Below are positions 1-8,447 of a stretch of DNA of 64,000 nt, one piece after another; within the stretch, counting starts at the first letter, position 1; every line of letters begins with the position of its first letter. The position numbers and the translations under genes are program-made. Under the pieces are notes generated by a model. It had not been told where the DNA came from. It was given only the letters and a program-made list of their open reading frames with translations, and searched no databases. The stretch is from DATHVI01 sp035461385 (GTDB lineage: Bacteria > Actinomycetota > Thermoleophilia > Solirubrobacterales > 70-9), in NCBI GenBank assembly GCA_035461385.1, contig DATHVI010000131.1, positions 17,857 through 81,856 on the forward strand, read 5' to 3'.

Positions 1-285
1 GGCGTCGTCGAGGAGTTCGACGAGAACTTCAGCGCCCTGACCAGGCCCGACGTGATGACGATGGTCGCCAACCTGATGATGCTGCTCGGCTTCCTCGGCC
101 AGCTTCCCTACGAGGGCGGCTTCAAGCTCGCGCTCGATGGCGGCCCGGCAATCGAGGAGGCCTACCCGCGCTTCCGCGAGCGCAGCGAGCCGATGAAGCT
201 CCGCGAGGCGATTGCGATCCTTCGGAGCCCCGACGTCGCCGCCGCGATCGAGCTGGTCGTCCGGGTGCTGCGCTCGCAGCGCTAA
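1..285 (+). CDS. C-terminal end of an unidentified protein (5' end outside window)
   Basis: The reading frame is open from the first base and ends at a TAA at 283-285, so only the last 94 codons are visible. The visible part is probably mostly helical: a Met/Leu-rich hydrophobic stretch (around MVANLMMLLGF), a charged middle with ERSEPMKLRE, and a final amphipathic helix ending VLRSQR. The end vaguely resembles DUF1641 proteins, but I cannot confirm this without the N-terminus. An internal ATG cluster at 52-60 is probably not the start because the frame continues upstream. The stop overlaps by four bases the stop of the convergent CGNR gene. Confidence 0.6.
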   Translation, partial: GVVEEFDENFSALTRPDVMTMVANLMMLLGFLGQLPYEGGFKLALDGGPAIEEAYPRFRERSEPMKLREAIAILRSPDVAAAIELVVRVLRSQR

Positions 286-665
286 CGGCCTCGCGCGCCG
301 GCTGCCGCGACCGCCTCGCGCCGGTTCGCGATCCGCCGCCTGTAGGCGCGGTTCTTGATCCGGTTGCCGCAGGTCTCCATCTTGCACCAGGTCCCGCCCT
401 GGTTGCGCGAGCTGTCCCAGAACGACCACCGGCACTCGTCGCTGGCGCAGACCTTGAGCCGGGCCCAGTTTCCCTCCAGTTGCGCCTCGAAGACGATCCC
501 GACCATCTGCGCGATCAACTCGTCGACGCTGGTGACGGGCGCGAGATCGAGGTGAGGCGGCCCATCGCACCGCGGTGGGGCCGCCCACCCGCGCCCCGGT
601 GAGGCGGATATTGCATCGCTATGACACAAGATCCGCCTCACCCAGTTGATCGGCTGCCTATACAT
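282..665 (-). CDS. CGNR zinc-finger protein, N-terminally truncated, probably a remnant
   Basis: The C-terminal part is a clear CGNR zinc finger: C-x4-C (CASDEC), a conserved W-x-FWDSSRN segment, then C-x4-CGNR (CKMETCGNR) followed by a basic KNRAYRRR tail. In complete family members this DNA-binding finger follows an ABATE stress-response domain, giving about 180-200 residues. Here family-like sequence begins only near base 563 (HLDLAPVTSVDEL). Upstream of that the frame runs through low-complexity Pro/Arg codons and across the palindrome at 598-642, with no in-frame ATG or GTG close to the conserved part. I read this as a gene that lost its N-terminal domain, either a short stand-alone finger or a pseudogene. 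The 665 start is only the formal frame limit. Confidence 0.5.
   Translation of the reverse strand: MYRQPINWVRRILCHSDAISASPGRGWAAPPRCDGPPHLDLAPVTSVDELIAQMVGIVFEAQLEGNWARLKVCASDECRWSFWDSSRNQGGTWCKMETCGNRIKNRAYRRRIANRREAVAAAGARGR
598..642. repeat. REP-like palindrome, copy 1
   Basis: Perfect 12-bp inverted arms, GGTGAGGCGGAT at 598-609 and ATCCGCCTCACC at 631-642, enclose 21 bases. A related palindrome lies at 50641-50682 with the same outer arms and a similar core ending AAGATCCGCCTC. Two non-adjacent copies suggest a dispersed palindromic repeat rather than a gene-specific terminator. This copy sits inside the degenerate 5' part of the CGNR frame. Confidence 0.6.
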
Positions 666-690
666 CTATACAGTTGTGTTATTGTGTTGC
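656..690 (+). promoter_or_regulatory. AT-rich promoter/operator region of the ArsR-MMPL operon
   Basis: A sharply AT-rich island directly before the ArsR start, containing CTATACATCTATACAG and a TTGTGTTATTGTG stretch, stands out from the GC-rich surroundings. It is the natural place for the promoter and the autoregulatory ArsR site. No exact palindrome or confident -35/-10 pair can be assigned. Confidence 0.4.
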
Positions 691-691
691 C

Positions 692-1072
692 ATGGCAGCG
701 CAAGCCGTCCCCCTCGAGATCCCGCACCCGGTCCCGGACGCTCTGGTCAACCTGATCGCGGCGCGGTTCCGGGTCCTCGCCGAGCCGGCGCGGATCCGGC
801 TCCTCGATCGGCTCCGCGACGGCGAGGCGAACGTGAGCGAGCTCCAGCACGCCACCGGCCTCAGCCAGCAGAACGTCTCCAAGCACCTCTCGATCCTCCA
901 CGGCGCCGGGATCGTCGCCCGCCGGCGCGAGGGTAACTTCACGATCTACGCGATCGCCGACCGGTCGGTGTTCGAGCTCTGCGAGCTCGCCTGCGGCGAG
1001 CTGCGCCGCCAGGCGAGCGAGCTCAGCGCGATCGTCGGCGCCGAAGGGGCGAGCAAGGTGAGGGGCGGATGA
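692..1072 (+). CDS. ArsR/SmtB-family winged-helix repressor
   Basis: A 126-residue ArsR-type regulator. The helix-turn-helix core reads SELQHATGLSQQNVSKHLSILHGAGIV and the wing follows at RRREGNFTIYAI. No CxC metal motif is present in the recognition-helix region, so it is not an obvious arsenic or cadmium sensor. The C-terminal helix carries a C-x3-C pair (ELCELACGEL), also found in the second ArsR of this window at 41201. The ATG at 692 is chosen over an in-frame TTG at 674 because family similarity begins after it. The stop overlaps the ATG of the downstream MMPL transporter (ATGA), so the two are cotranscribed and the regulator most likely controls export by that pump. The inducer is unknown. 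Confidence 0.85.
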   Translation: MAAQAVPLEIPHPVPDALVNLIAARFRVLAEPARIRLLDRLRDGEANVSELQHATGLSQQNVSKHLSILHGAGIVARRREGNFTIYAIADRSVFELCELACGELRRQASELSAIVGAEGASKVRGG

Positions 1073-3174
1073 TCCCGGTCGGCCCGATCGGCCGGCTCGG
1101 GCGGTTCACCGCGACGCATTTCCGACTCGTCCTGCTGAGCTGGGTCGTGGTCGCGCTCGGGCTCGGCTTCCTCGCCCCAAGGGTCGAGCATGCGCTCTCC
1201 GGGGCCGGCTGGGAGGCGACCGGGTCCGAGTCGGTCGACGCGCGGGACCGGATCGACCGCGAGCTCGGGGGCTTCTCGTCGAGCGCGCTGATGGTCGTCG
1301 TCAGCTCGGAGCGGCTGACCGTCGACGACCCCGAGTTCGCCGCTGCGGTCGGCGAAGTCGAGGCGATCCTCGCCGCCGACGCCGACATCGCCTCCGTCGC
1401 GGCTCCCGCCGACGGAATCTCGATCTCGCCCGACCGGCGCACCGCCGTCGTCCAGGCGGCGGCCGGCGCCGACTCGAACCAGATGGTCCGGGTCGCGGGG
1501 GAGGTCGAGCCCGAGCTGGCCGCGCTCGGCGGGGGCGGCATCGACGTCAACCTCACCGGTGCCTCGGGGATGTGGGCGGACTTCAACGAGGCGAACAAGT
1601 CGGCGATGCTGAGGTCGGAGCTGATCTCGTGGCCGGTGACGATGGCGATCCTCGTCATCGCCTTCGGCTCGCTGGTAGCCGCCGGCCTGCCGCTGATGCT
1701 GACGATCCTCGGTCTCGTCTCCGCGGCCGGAATGCTCTACCTGGGCACCCAGCTGATGGAGATCTCGATCTGGGCGATGAACTTCGCGCTGATGTTCGCG
1801 CTCGCGCTCGGGATCGACTACGCGCTGTTCATCGTCTACAGGTTTCGGGGCGCGTTCTTCGGCGGTCGCCTCGGACCGGTCGACGCGACCGCGGTCGCGA
1901 TGGACACCGCCGGGAAGGCGGTCCTGTTCTCAGGCCTCACGGTGCTGATCTCGCTGTCGGCGGTGATGCTGGTCCCGAGCCCGGCGTTCCGGTCGATGGC
2001 CCTCGGGATCATGCTCGCGGTGGTGTTCGTGCTCGCCGCGACGCTGACCCTGCTCCCGGCGGTGCTCGCGAAGCTGGGCCCGAGGGTCGACAGGCTGGCG
2101 CTGCCCTGGGTCCACTCCGGCGAGCACCGCTCGCGCCGGTTCGGGCGCTGGGCGGAGCGCCTGTGGGCGCGGCCCGGCCGCTACGGCGTCGCCGCGCTGG
2201 CGACGCTGGTCGTGCTCGCGGTGCCGGTGCTCACCCTCGACACCGGGATGCCGTCGATCAAGGTGGTGCCCGAGGACGACCCGTCGCGACGCGGCTACGC
2301 CGCTGTCCAGCAGGCGTTCGGGCCCGGCGCGCCGGGCGCGCTCCACGTCGTCGCCGACCAGGCCGACGTCGAGGCGACGACCGCAACCCTCGCGTCCGAT
2401 CCCGGGATCGCCGCGGTCGTGCCGCCGCAGCAGGGCGCCGGCGCGAAGCTGATCCAGGCGATCCCCGTCGCCGACCCGTCCGACCCCGAGGTCGGCGTCA
2501 CCGTCGACCGGCTTCGTGCCGCGCTCCCCCCCGCAGCGCTGGTCGGCGGCGCGGCGGCCGAGAACCACGACCTCGAGCAGGCGCTCGCCGATCGTACGCC
2601 GGTCGTGATCGGGGTCGTGCTCGCGCTCGGCTTCCTGCTCCTCCTCGTCGCCCTCCAGGCGCCGGTGGTCGCGGCGCTCGGCGTCGCCACGAACCTGCTC
2701 GCGGTCGGGGCCGCGTTCGGCGTCGGCAAGCTGATCTTCCAGGACGGGAGCCTCGAGTCGCTACTCGGGTTCGAGTCGCAGGGCTTCGTCGACGCCTGGG
2801 CGCCGGTGTTCTTCTTCGCGATGATCTTCGCGATCGCGATGGACTACACGGTCTTCCTGCTCAGCTCGGCGAAGGAGCACTGGGATCGCTCCCGCGACCC
2901 CGAGGAGGCGATGATCGGGGGGCTCGCGCACTCGGGCCGCGTGATCCTCGCCGCCGCTGCGGTGATGGTCGCCGTCTTCTTCACCTTCGCGCTGTCGGGG
3001 CCGCTGCCTCCGAAGGAGATGGGGGTGATCCTCGGCGTCGCGGTGATGCTCGACGCGCTGCTGATCCGGCTCGTCCTCGTCCCCGTCCTGCTCCGCCTGA
3101 CCGGCCGCTGGGCGTGGTGGCTGCCGGGGTGGATGGACCGAATGTTGCCGAAGGTCCGCTTCGGTCACGCCTGA
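1069..3174 (+). CDS. MMPL-family RND transporter
   Basis: A 701-residue inner-membrane protein with the two-fold MMPL/RND layout: one N-terminal TM helix (LVLLSWVVVALGLGFL), a large extracytoplasmic domain, a TM bundle, then a second copy of the same arrangement. The hallmark GIDYALFIVYRFRG and AMDYTVFLLSSAKEHW motifs mark the TM4-like helices that carry proton-relay acidic residues in the family, one per half. Such pumps use proton-motive force to export lipids, siderophores or hydrophobic drugs; the substrate cannot be read from sequence. It starts inside the stop of the ArsR gene, so it is probably induced when that repressor releases. It ends six bases from the stop of the convergent synthetase gene. 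Confidence 0.88.
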   Translation: MIPVGPIGRLGRFTATHFRLVLLSWVVVALGLGFLAPRVEHALSGAGWEATGSESVDARDRIDRELGGFSSSALMVVVSSERLTVDDPEFAAAVGEVEAILAADADIASVAAPADGISISPDRRTAVVQAAAGADSNQMVRVAGEVEPELAALGGGGIDVNLTGASGMWADFNEANKSAMLRSELISWPVTMAILVIAFGSLVAAGLPLMLTILGLVSAAGMLYLGTQLMEISIWAMNFALMFALALGIDYALFIVYRFRGAFFGGRLGPVDATAVAMDTAGKAVLFSGLTVLISLSAVMLVPSPAFRSMALGIMLAVVFVLAATLTLLPAVLAKLGPRVDRLALPWVHSGEHRSRRFGRWAERLWARPGRYGVAALATLVVLAVPVLTLDTGMPSIKVVPEDDPSRRGYAAVQQAFGPGAPGALHVVADQADVEATTATLASDPGIAAVVPPQQGAGAKLIQAIPVADPSDPEVGVTVDRLRAALPPAALVGGAAAENHDLEQALADRTPVVIGVVLALGFLLLLVALQAPVVAALGVATNLLAVGAAFGVGKLIFQDGSLESLLGFESQGFVDAWAPVFFFAMIFAIAMDYTVFLLSSAKEHWDRSRDPEEAMIGGLAHSGRVILAAAAVMVAVFFTFALSGPLPPKEMGVILGVAVMLDALLIRLVLVPVLLRLTGRWAWWLPGWMDRMLPKVRFGHA

Positions 3175-3180
3175 ACCCCG

Positions 3181-5862
3181 CTACGAGCTCGCGGCGCGCT
3201 CGCCGACCACGATCCCCTCGGCGGGGCGGCTTTCGACCTCGAAGCCGTGGCTCTCGAGCACGGCGATCATCCTCCGGTTCTCCGGCGTCGTCTCGGCGTA
3301 GACCGACTCGACGCCCCAATCCCGGGCGACGGCGAGGCAGTGCGCGGTGAGCGCGTCGGAGAGGCCTCGGCCCTGCCACGGATCGGCGACCAGGACCGCG
3401 TACTCCGCCCGCCGGTGGTCGGGGTCGGCGGCGAGGCGGCCGACGCCGGCGAGCTTGCGCGCGTCTTCGTCACCGACCTCGGCGACGATCGCGAGCTCGC
3501 GGTCGTAGTCGATGAAGCAGTAGCGGGTCGCCATCTCGTGGGTGTGCTTGACGAGGGCGCGAAACCGCTGCCGGATCGAGTCGAGCGAGCAGGCGTCGAG
3601 CATCTCGTGCCAGCGGGGCTCGTCCTCGGGCTTGATCGGCCTCAGCGTCGCCGCGAGGCCGCCCTCGGTCACGACCTCGGTCGTGTACTGCTCCGGATAG
3701 GGGCGAATCGCGAGGTGGGAGAACGGGGCCGGACGCCGGCCGACGCGCCCCTGGTCGACCACCGCCCGGGCGTCGAGCGCGATTGCGCCAGAGGAGCTCG
3801 CGAGCAGCGGGTTGATCTCGATCTCGCTCACCTCCGGGTAGTCCGCGACCAGGTACGAGAAGCGGATCATCGTCTCGAGCAGCGCGTCGAGGTCGACCGC
3901 GGGCCGCCCGCGGTAGCCGCCGAGCAGCGGCGAGATGCGAAGCGACTCGACCATCCGCCGCGCCAGCCGCTCGTTGAGCGGCGGCAGCCCGAGCGCGAGG
4001 TCGGCCTGGAGCTCGGCGGTGATCCCGCCGGCGCCGAGGGCGATCACCGCGCCGAAGGTCGGATCGCGGCGGGCGCCGAGCAGGAGCTCGTAGCCGGGGG
4101 CGTCGGCCATCGGCTGGACAGTGACGCCCTGAATCCGCGCGTCCGGCTGGCGTTCGGCGACGGTGGCGAGGATCCGCTCGTAGGTGGCGCCGACCTCCTC
4201 CGGCGTCGAGATGCCCGCGACCACCCCGCCGACATCGGTCTTGTGGGTGATCTCGGGCGAGCGGACCTTGAGCACGACCGGGTAGCCGATCTCCGCCGCG
4301 ACCGCGACCGCGTCGGCGGCTGAGGCGGCGGCGACCGGCTTCGTCGTCGCGATCCCGTACGCGTCGAGCAACGTCTTCGATGCGGTCTCCGAGAGCACCT
4401 CGTCGGCCTCCGACAGCACCGGCTCGAGCAGCTCCTTGACCCGGGAACGGTCGAGGTCGAAGCTGACCGGGATCGCGCGCGGGGTCTCATACAGGGTCGC
4501 GAGGTTCCGCGAGTACGAGACCAGGTGCATGAACGCGTCGACCGCCTGCTCGGGGTACTCGTAGGTCGCTGCGCCGGCGGTCGCGAGGATGTTCATGCCC
4601 TCGGCCACGGTGGGGCCGCCCATCCAGGCGGCGAGCAGCGGCTTCGACGACTTGGCGCCCGCATCGGCGACGGCTCGCGCGGCGCGGGTCGGGTCGGTCA
4701 TCGCCTGCGGCGTGAGGATCACCAGCACGGCATCGACCTCCGGGTCGTCGAGCACCGTCTCGACCGCGGCGCGGTAGCGATCCGGATCGGCGTCGCCGAG
4801 GACGTCGACCGGGTTCGCGGTCGCCGCGGAGGGCGGAAGCAGCTCGCCGAGCGCAGAGCGGCTCTCGTCGGAGAGCGCGGCGAGGGCGCCGCCGCGCGAG
4901 AGCAGGGCGTCCGCGGCCATCACCCCGGGCCCGCCGGCGTTGGTGACGATCCCGAGGCGGGCGCCCGACGGGGCGTGGTGGCGGGCGAGCAGCTCGGCGG
5001 TCGCGAAGACGTCGGCGATCCGCCCGACCCGGACGACGCCCGCCCGCTCGAACGCGGCGTCGTAGACGGCGTCCTCGCCGGCGATCGCGCCGGTGTGCGA
5101 GACGGCGGCCTGCGCCGACGCCGGGAACCGGCCGCCCTTGTAGGCGACGATCGGCTTGCGCAGCGCGAACGCCCGTGCAGCCGACATGAACTTGCGCGCA
5201 TCGGTGACGCTCTCGACGTAGAGGACGAGCGACCGGGTGCGCTCGTCCTGGCCGATGTAGTCGACGAGGTCGCCGAGGTCGACGTCGAGCATGTTCCCGA
5301 GCGAGATCACGTGCGAGAACCCGATCCCCTCCGCCGCCGCCCAGTCGATCACCGACGTCGCAAGCGCGCCGGACTGGGTGACGAACGCGACCTGGCCGTC
5401 CGGCGGGGTGACGGGCGAGAAGCTCGCGTTGAGGCCGATCCTCGGGACGATCAGGCCGAGACAGTTCGGACCCATCACCCGGATCCCGAACCGGGCCGCC
5501 TCGGCGGCGACCTCGCGCTCGAGCGCGGCTCCCCCCTCGCCGGCTTCCCGGAATCCCGCCGAGAGGATCGCGACCGCCGGCACCCCAGCCTCACCGCACT
5601 CGCGGACGACGCCGGAGACCGTCGCCGCCGGCGTGCAGATCACCGCGAGGTCGGCGACCGCGGGCGTCTCGGTGACGCTCGGGTAGGCCTGAACGCCGCC
5701 GACCGCCTCGCGCTTCGGGTTGACGGGATAGACCACGCCCTCGAAGCCGCTGTCGACGAGGTTGCGGAGCACCACCTGCCCGACGCTCGTCCGCTCCCCT
5801 CCCGCGCCGACGACCGCGACGCGTCGGGGAGCGAACAGCTTGTCGAGGTTGCGGACGCTCAC
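3181..5862 (-). CDS. PatZ-like fusion: ADP-forming acyl-CoA synthetase with C-terminal GNAT acetyltransferase
   Basis: The 893-residue protein (GTG start) has, in order, a CoA-binding Rossmann domain (VAVVGAGGERTSVG near residue 15), succinyl-CoA ligase-like domains, an ATP-grasp domain (about 480-690, with GYPVVLKVRSPEITHKTD), and a C-terminal GNAT domain (about 730-893, with GRGLSDALTAHCL in the acetyl-CoA-binding position). This is the layout and length of the E. coli lysine acetyltransferase PatZ (about 886 residues). The phosphorylatable histidine of active ADP-forming synthetases appears present in SHTGAIAGE, so the synthetase half may be catalytic as well as regulatory. Expected roles are acyl-CoA/ATP interconversion and acetylation of metabolic enzymes such as acetyl-CoA synthetase. 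It stands alone, divergent from the MgtE-like gene. Confidence 0.88.
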   Translation of the reverse strand: MSVRNLDKLFAPRRVAVVGAGGERTSVGQVVLRNLVDSGFEGVVYPVNPKREAVGGVQAYPSVTETPAVADLAVICTPAATVSGVVRECGEAGVPAVAILSAGFREAGEGGAALEREVAAEAARFGIRVMGPNCLGLIVPRIGLNASFSPVTPPDGQVAFVTQSGALATSVIDWAAAEGIGFSHVISLGNMLDVDLGDLVDYIGQDERTRSLVLYVESVTDARKFMSAARAFALRKPIVAYKGGRFPASAQAAVSHTGAIAGEDAVYDAAFERAGVVRVGRIADVFATAELLARHHAPSGARLGIVTNAGGPGVMAADALLSRGGALAALSDESRSALGELLPPSAATANPVDVLGDADPDRYRAAVETVLDDPEVDAVLVILTPQAMTDPTRAARAVADAGAKSSKPLLAAWMGGPTVAEGMNILATAGAATYEYPEQAVDAFMHLVSYSRNLATLYETPRAIPVSFDLDRSRVKELLEPVLSEADEVLSETASKTLLDAYGIATTKPVAAASAADAVAVAAEIGYPVVLKVRSPEITHKTDVGGVVAGISTPEEVGATYERILATVAERQPDARIQGVTVQPMADAPGYELLLGARRDPTFGAVIALGAGGITAELQADLALGLPPLNERLARRMVESLRISPLLGGYRGRPAVDLDALLETMIRFSYLVADYPEVSEIEINPLLASSSGAIALDARAVVDQGRVGRRPAPFSHLAIRPYPEQYTTEVVTEGGLAATLRPIKPEDEPRWHEMLDACSLDSIRQRFRALVKHTHEMATRYCFIDYDRELAIVAEVGDEDARKLAGVGRLAADPDHRRAEYAVLVADPWQGRGLSDALTAHCLAVARDWGVESVYAETTPENRRMIAVLESHGFEVESRPAEGIVVGERAASS

Positions 5863-5934
5863 CTCGATCCGAGGCTAGCGGCGATCGCCGCACGCCGCGC
5901 GTCGAGCCGCCTGTCCGGGCGGGAGAATCCGACC

Positions 5935-6909
5935 GTGGCGCCCACTCCCGGATCCGCAGCCGCCGAGGTCGCGGCCGCCCACGCGACGATCCGAATCCCG
6001 ACCGCGGCCCCCGGCGACCGGGCCGGCGACGTCCGCACCGCCCTCGCGGGGTGCCGATTCGAGTCGGCGGCGGCGGTAGCCGTGCTCGAGGGCGACGTCC
6101 TGATCGGCCTGGTCGCGCTCGAGGGCCTGCTCGCCGCGCCCGCGCAGAGTGCAGTCGGGGATCTCTGCGACCCGGAGCCGCCGATCGCCGGTCCCGCGAC
6201 CGCCGAGGAGCACGTCGCCCGCGCGATGGCTCATCGCGGCGGCGAGAGCGTCGCGGTCGTCGACGATCGGGGCCGGTTCCGCGGCCTCGTCTCCGCCCGG
6301 GAGATGCTCCCGGTCGTGGCAGCCGAGCACGACGAGGACCTCGCCCGGCTCGGCGGCTATCTCGCCGGGGCGCGGCGGGCGCGCGGCGCGGCCGAGGAGT
6401 CCGTCGCCAGGCGGCTGTGGCACCGGGTGCCATGGCTCTTGCTGGGGCTCGTCGGGGCGATGGGGACGGCGTTGATCATCGGCGGCTTCGAGCACCAGCT
6501 CGACTCGAACCTGCTGCTCGCCTTCTTCATCCCCGCCGTCGTCTACATGGCCGACGCCGTCGGCACCCAGACCGAGACGGTCCTGATCCGGGCGCTATCG
6601 GTCGGCGTCTCGGTGCGGACGATGCTCGCCCGTGAGCTGATCACCGGGGTGCTGATGGGCGCGGTGGTGGGAGCCGCGTTCGCCGCTTTCGCGCTGGCCG
6701 GCTGGGGCGAGCCCCGGGTCGCGGTCGCGGTCGGGATCGCGCTGCTGGCAAGCTGCTCGCTGGCGACTTTCGTCGCGATGCTTCTGCCGGCGCTCCTGCA
6801 GCGGCTGGGCCGGGATCCGGCATTCGGATCCGGGCCGCTGGCGACCGTGGTCCAAGACCTGCTTTCGATCGTCGTCTACTTCGCCCTCGCCGCCGCGATC
6901 GTCGGCTGA
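5935..6909 (+). CDS. MgtE-type magnesium/divalent cation transporter, short form
   Basis: A 324-residue protein starting at GTG 5935. Residues about 30-135 form a CBS pair (GRFRGLVSAREML is the clearest piece), followed by a MgtE membrane domain of about five TM helices beginning at WLLLGLVGAMGTALIIGGF. The motif PAVVYMADAVGTQTET lies where MgtE proteins line the pore and bind cation. The N-terminal superhelical gating domain of canonical MgtE (about 450 residues) is missing, and only one membrane domain is present, so a homodimer is expected. Reading frames continue far upstream on this strand but only as a shadow of the opposite gene, and family similarity supports the late GTG start. Confidence 0.8.
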   Translation: MAPTPGSAAAEVAAAHATIRIPTAAPGDRAGDVRTALAGCRFESAAAVAVLEGDVLIGLVALEGLLAAPAQSAVGDLCDPEPPIAGPATAEEHVARAMAHRGGESVAVVDDRGRFRGLVSAREMLPVVAAEHDEDLARLGGYLAGARRARGAAEESVARRLWHRVPWLLLGLVGAMGTALIIGGFEHQLDSNLLLAFFIPAVVYMADAVGTQTETVLIRALSVGVSVRTMLARELITGVLMGAVVGAAFAAFALAGWGEPRVAVAVGIALLASCSLATFVAMLLPALLQRLGRDPAFGSGPLATVVQDLLSIVVYFALAAAIVG

Positions 6910-6927
6910 GCCGGTGCGCGAGGCAGC

Positions 6928-8442
6928 TCAGCGATCCGCCAGGCGGAGCCCGACCCGCTGACCGTCGCGCCGGTAGGCCCAGTCCCCGCCAAGCTTCCCG
7001 CGGGCGCGGGGATCGGCGTTGACGACGACCGCGGTGATCCGGTTGAAGCGGCCCGGGCGCCGCAGCGACACCGAGGCGACGCCGCCCCGGCGCTGGAAAC
7101 GGACCCTGCGAACGACCCGCCCGCGGACGGGGCCGCCGCGGCGCGCGACCAGGGCGACGCCGAAGCGAAGGCCGGTTGGGGCGGTCGCCCGGAGGCGGAT
7201 CGGACCGCCGCCGCCAGCCCGGACGCCGAGCAGGCGGTACCCGGTGTGGTGGAGTCGGAACCCGCGCCCTTGAGCGCGGCCGATCCGGCCCGACCGGCGG
7301 ACGTCGGGGTACCTTGCGGCGTCGGGCAGGGGCCCGGCGCGCCACTCGGCGCTCGCGGCTGCGAAGCGGACGAACTCGGCAGGGAACGACCGACCGCCCG
7401 TGCGGGAGATCGAGCGCCGGTAGGCGGCGACCGCGAAGTCGCGCGGGGAGGTGAGCGCCGAGGACGCCCATGCCTCGCGGACCACGTGCGGGCCGTAGTG
7501 GTGGTCGAGCCAGTGGTTCCAGACCCCGGCGCCGTACGGCTTCAGCCCGCCGGCTCCGAACGCCGCGGTGATCGGCACCCCCGGGTTCCGGGCGAAGGCG
7601 GGCAGGAAGCGGAGCCAGTCGTCGAGCTCGGGGTAGGTGCGCTCCTCGGCCCACGTCGCCGTGGCCTCGAACAGCCATCCGTCCTGCCAGGCGCTGTAGG
7701 CAACCTGGAGCAGGTGGTTGAACTCGTGGGCGATAGTCACCCTTGCGGCATCGAGCGGCTCTGCGAAGCCGGGGAACTGGGCCGGGGAGTAGTTGTTGTC
7801 GACGATCAGGTACCCGGCGCGCCGCCGCTTCGAGCTCTGCCCGGGATCGGTCGCCATGTAGCCGAAGATCCCGTCGGAGCCGAGGTCGGCGAGGTAGATG
7901 TCGGCGCGGGCGGGGTCGCCGCATTCGGGGCGAAGGTTCGGCCTCGGCCCGCTCCAGTCGAGCTCGTCGACCTGAACCTGGCGCGAGTGCTCGGCGACCG
8001 TCGCGATCTCCTCGACGTAGTCGGGGACGCCATTGTCGTCCGAGTCCGTCGGGTCGGGCCGGTCGGGGGTCGACGAGACCCACGTGACGCAGAAGGCGCC
8101 GCCCGGGGCGGGCCAGGAGTGGGTGTGCCCGGGCGGCGCGGTGTAGCCGCCCGGTGCTCCCCCGGTCGGGCGCGCGAGCAGCGCCCGCGCCCGCCGCAGA
8201 TCGGCGCCCTCGAGCGCGGGAAGCGCGTCGGCGAGCTCGATCAGCGCCAGCGTCGGATCATCGCCGGCCGTCTCGTCCCCGGGGGCGAGCGCGTCACTCG
8301 CCGCGGCGAGCGCCTCCTCCGCCTCGGCGGCGCTGGGCGGCGGGTCGGCGATCGCGCTCGCCGGTGTCGCCACGACGACCGCGAGCGCTGCGAGGGTGGC
8401 GATCACGAGCCACCGGCACGAGGGCCTGATCGCCGCCGGCAT
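6928..8442 (-). CDS. Secreted zinc metalloprotease-like protein (HEFNH)
   Basis: A 504-residue exported protein. An ATG at 8442 opens a typical signal peptide (basic start, then LVIATLAALAVVVATPASA, cleavage after ASA). A calcium-loop-like DSDDNGVPDYVEE segment lies near residue 133, and the zinc motif HEFNH at about residues 239-243 is preceded by VTIA and followed by LLQVAYSAW, as in MXAN_6640-type putative metalloproteases. A downstream W-x-EATATWAEE segment could supply the third zinc ligand. The C-terminal 120 residues are Arg/Gly-rich and beta-like. It starts five bases after the stop of the universal stress protein gene and is the last gene of the CBS-USP-USP-protease unit. Its substrate is unknown. 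Confidence 0.75.
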   Translation of the reverse strand: MPAAIRPSCRWLVIATLAALAVVVATPASAIADPPPSAAEAEEALAAASDALAPGDETAGDDPTLALIELADALPALEGADLRRARALLARPTGGAPGGYTAPPGHTHSWPAPGGAFCVTWVSSTPDRPDPTDSDDNGVPDYVEEIATVAEHSRQVQVDELDWSGPRPNLRPECGDPARADIYLADLGSDGIFGYMATDPGQSSKRRRAGYLIVDNNYSPAQFPGFAEPLDAARVTIAHEFNHLLQVAYSAWQDGWLFEATATWAEERTYPELDDWLRFLPAFARNPGVPITAAFGAGGLKPYGAGVWNHWLDHHYGPHVVREAWASSALTSPRDFAVAAYRRSISRTGGRSFPAEFVRFAAASAEWRAGPLPDAARYPDVRRSGRIGRAQGRGFRLHHTGYRLLGVRAGGGGPIRLRATAPTGLRFGVALVARRGGPVRGRVVRRVRFQRRGGVASVSLRRPGRFNRITAVVVNADPRARGKLGGDWAYRRDGQRVGLRLADR

Positions 8443-8447
8443 CCCGG

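Noticed and set aside
1572..3350. 592-codon frame overlapping the MMPL gene
   Set aside because: Extreme Arg/Gly/Pro composition and no family features; a frame shadow typical of high-GC DNA.
4525..5934. Very long open frame upstream of and in phase with the MgtE-like gene
   Set aside because: It is the antisense shadow of the PatZ-like gene: Arg/Asp/Gly-rich without domain content. Similarity to MgtE begins only after GTG 5935.
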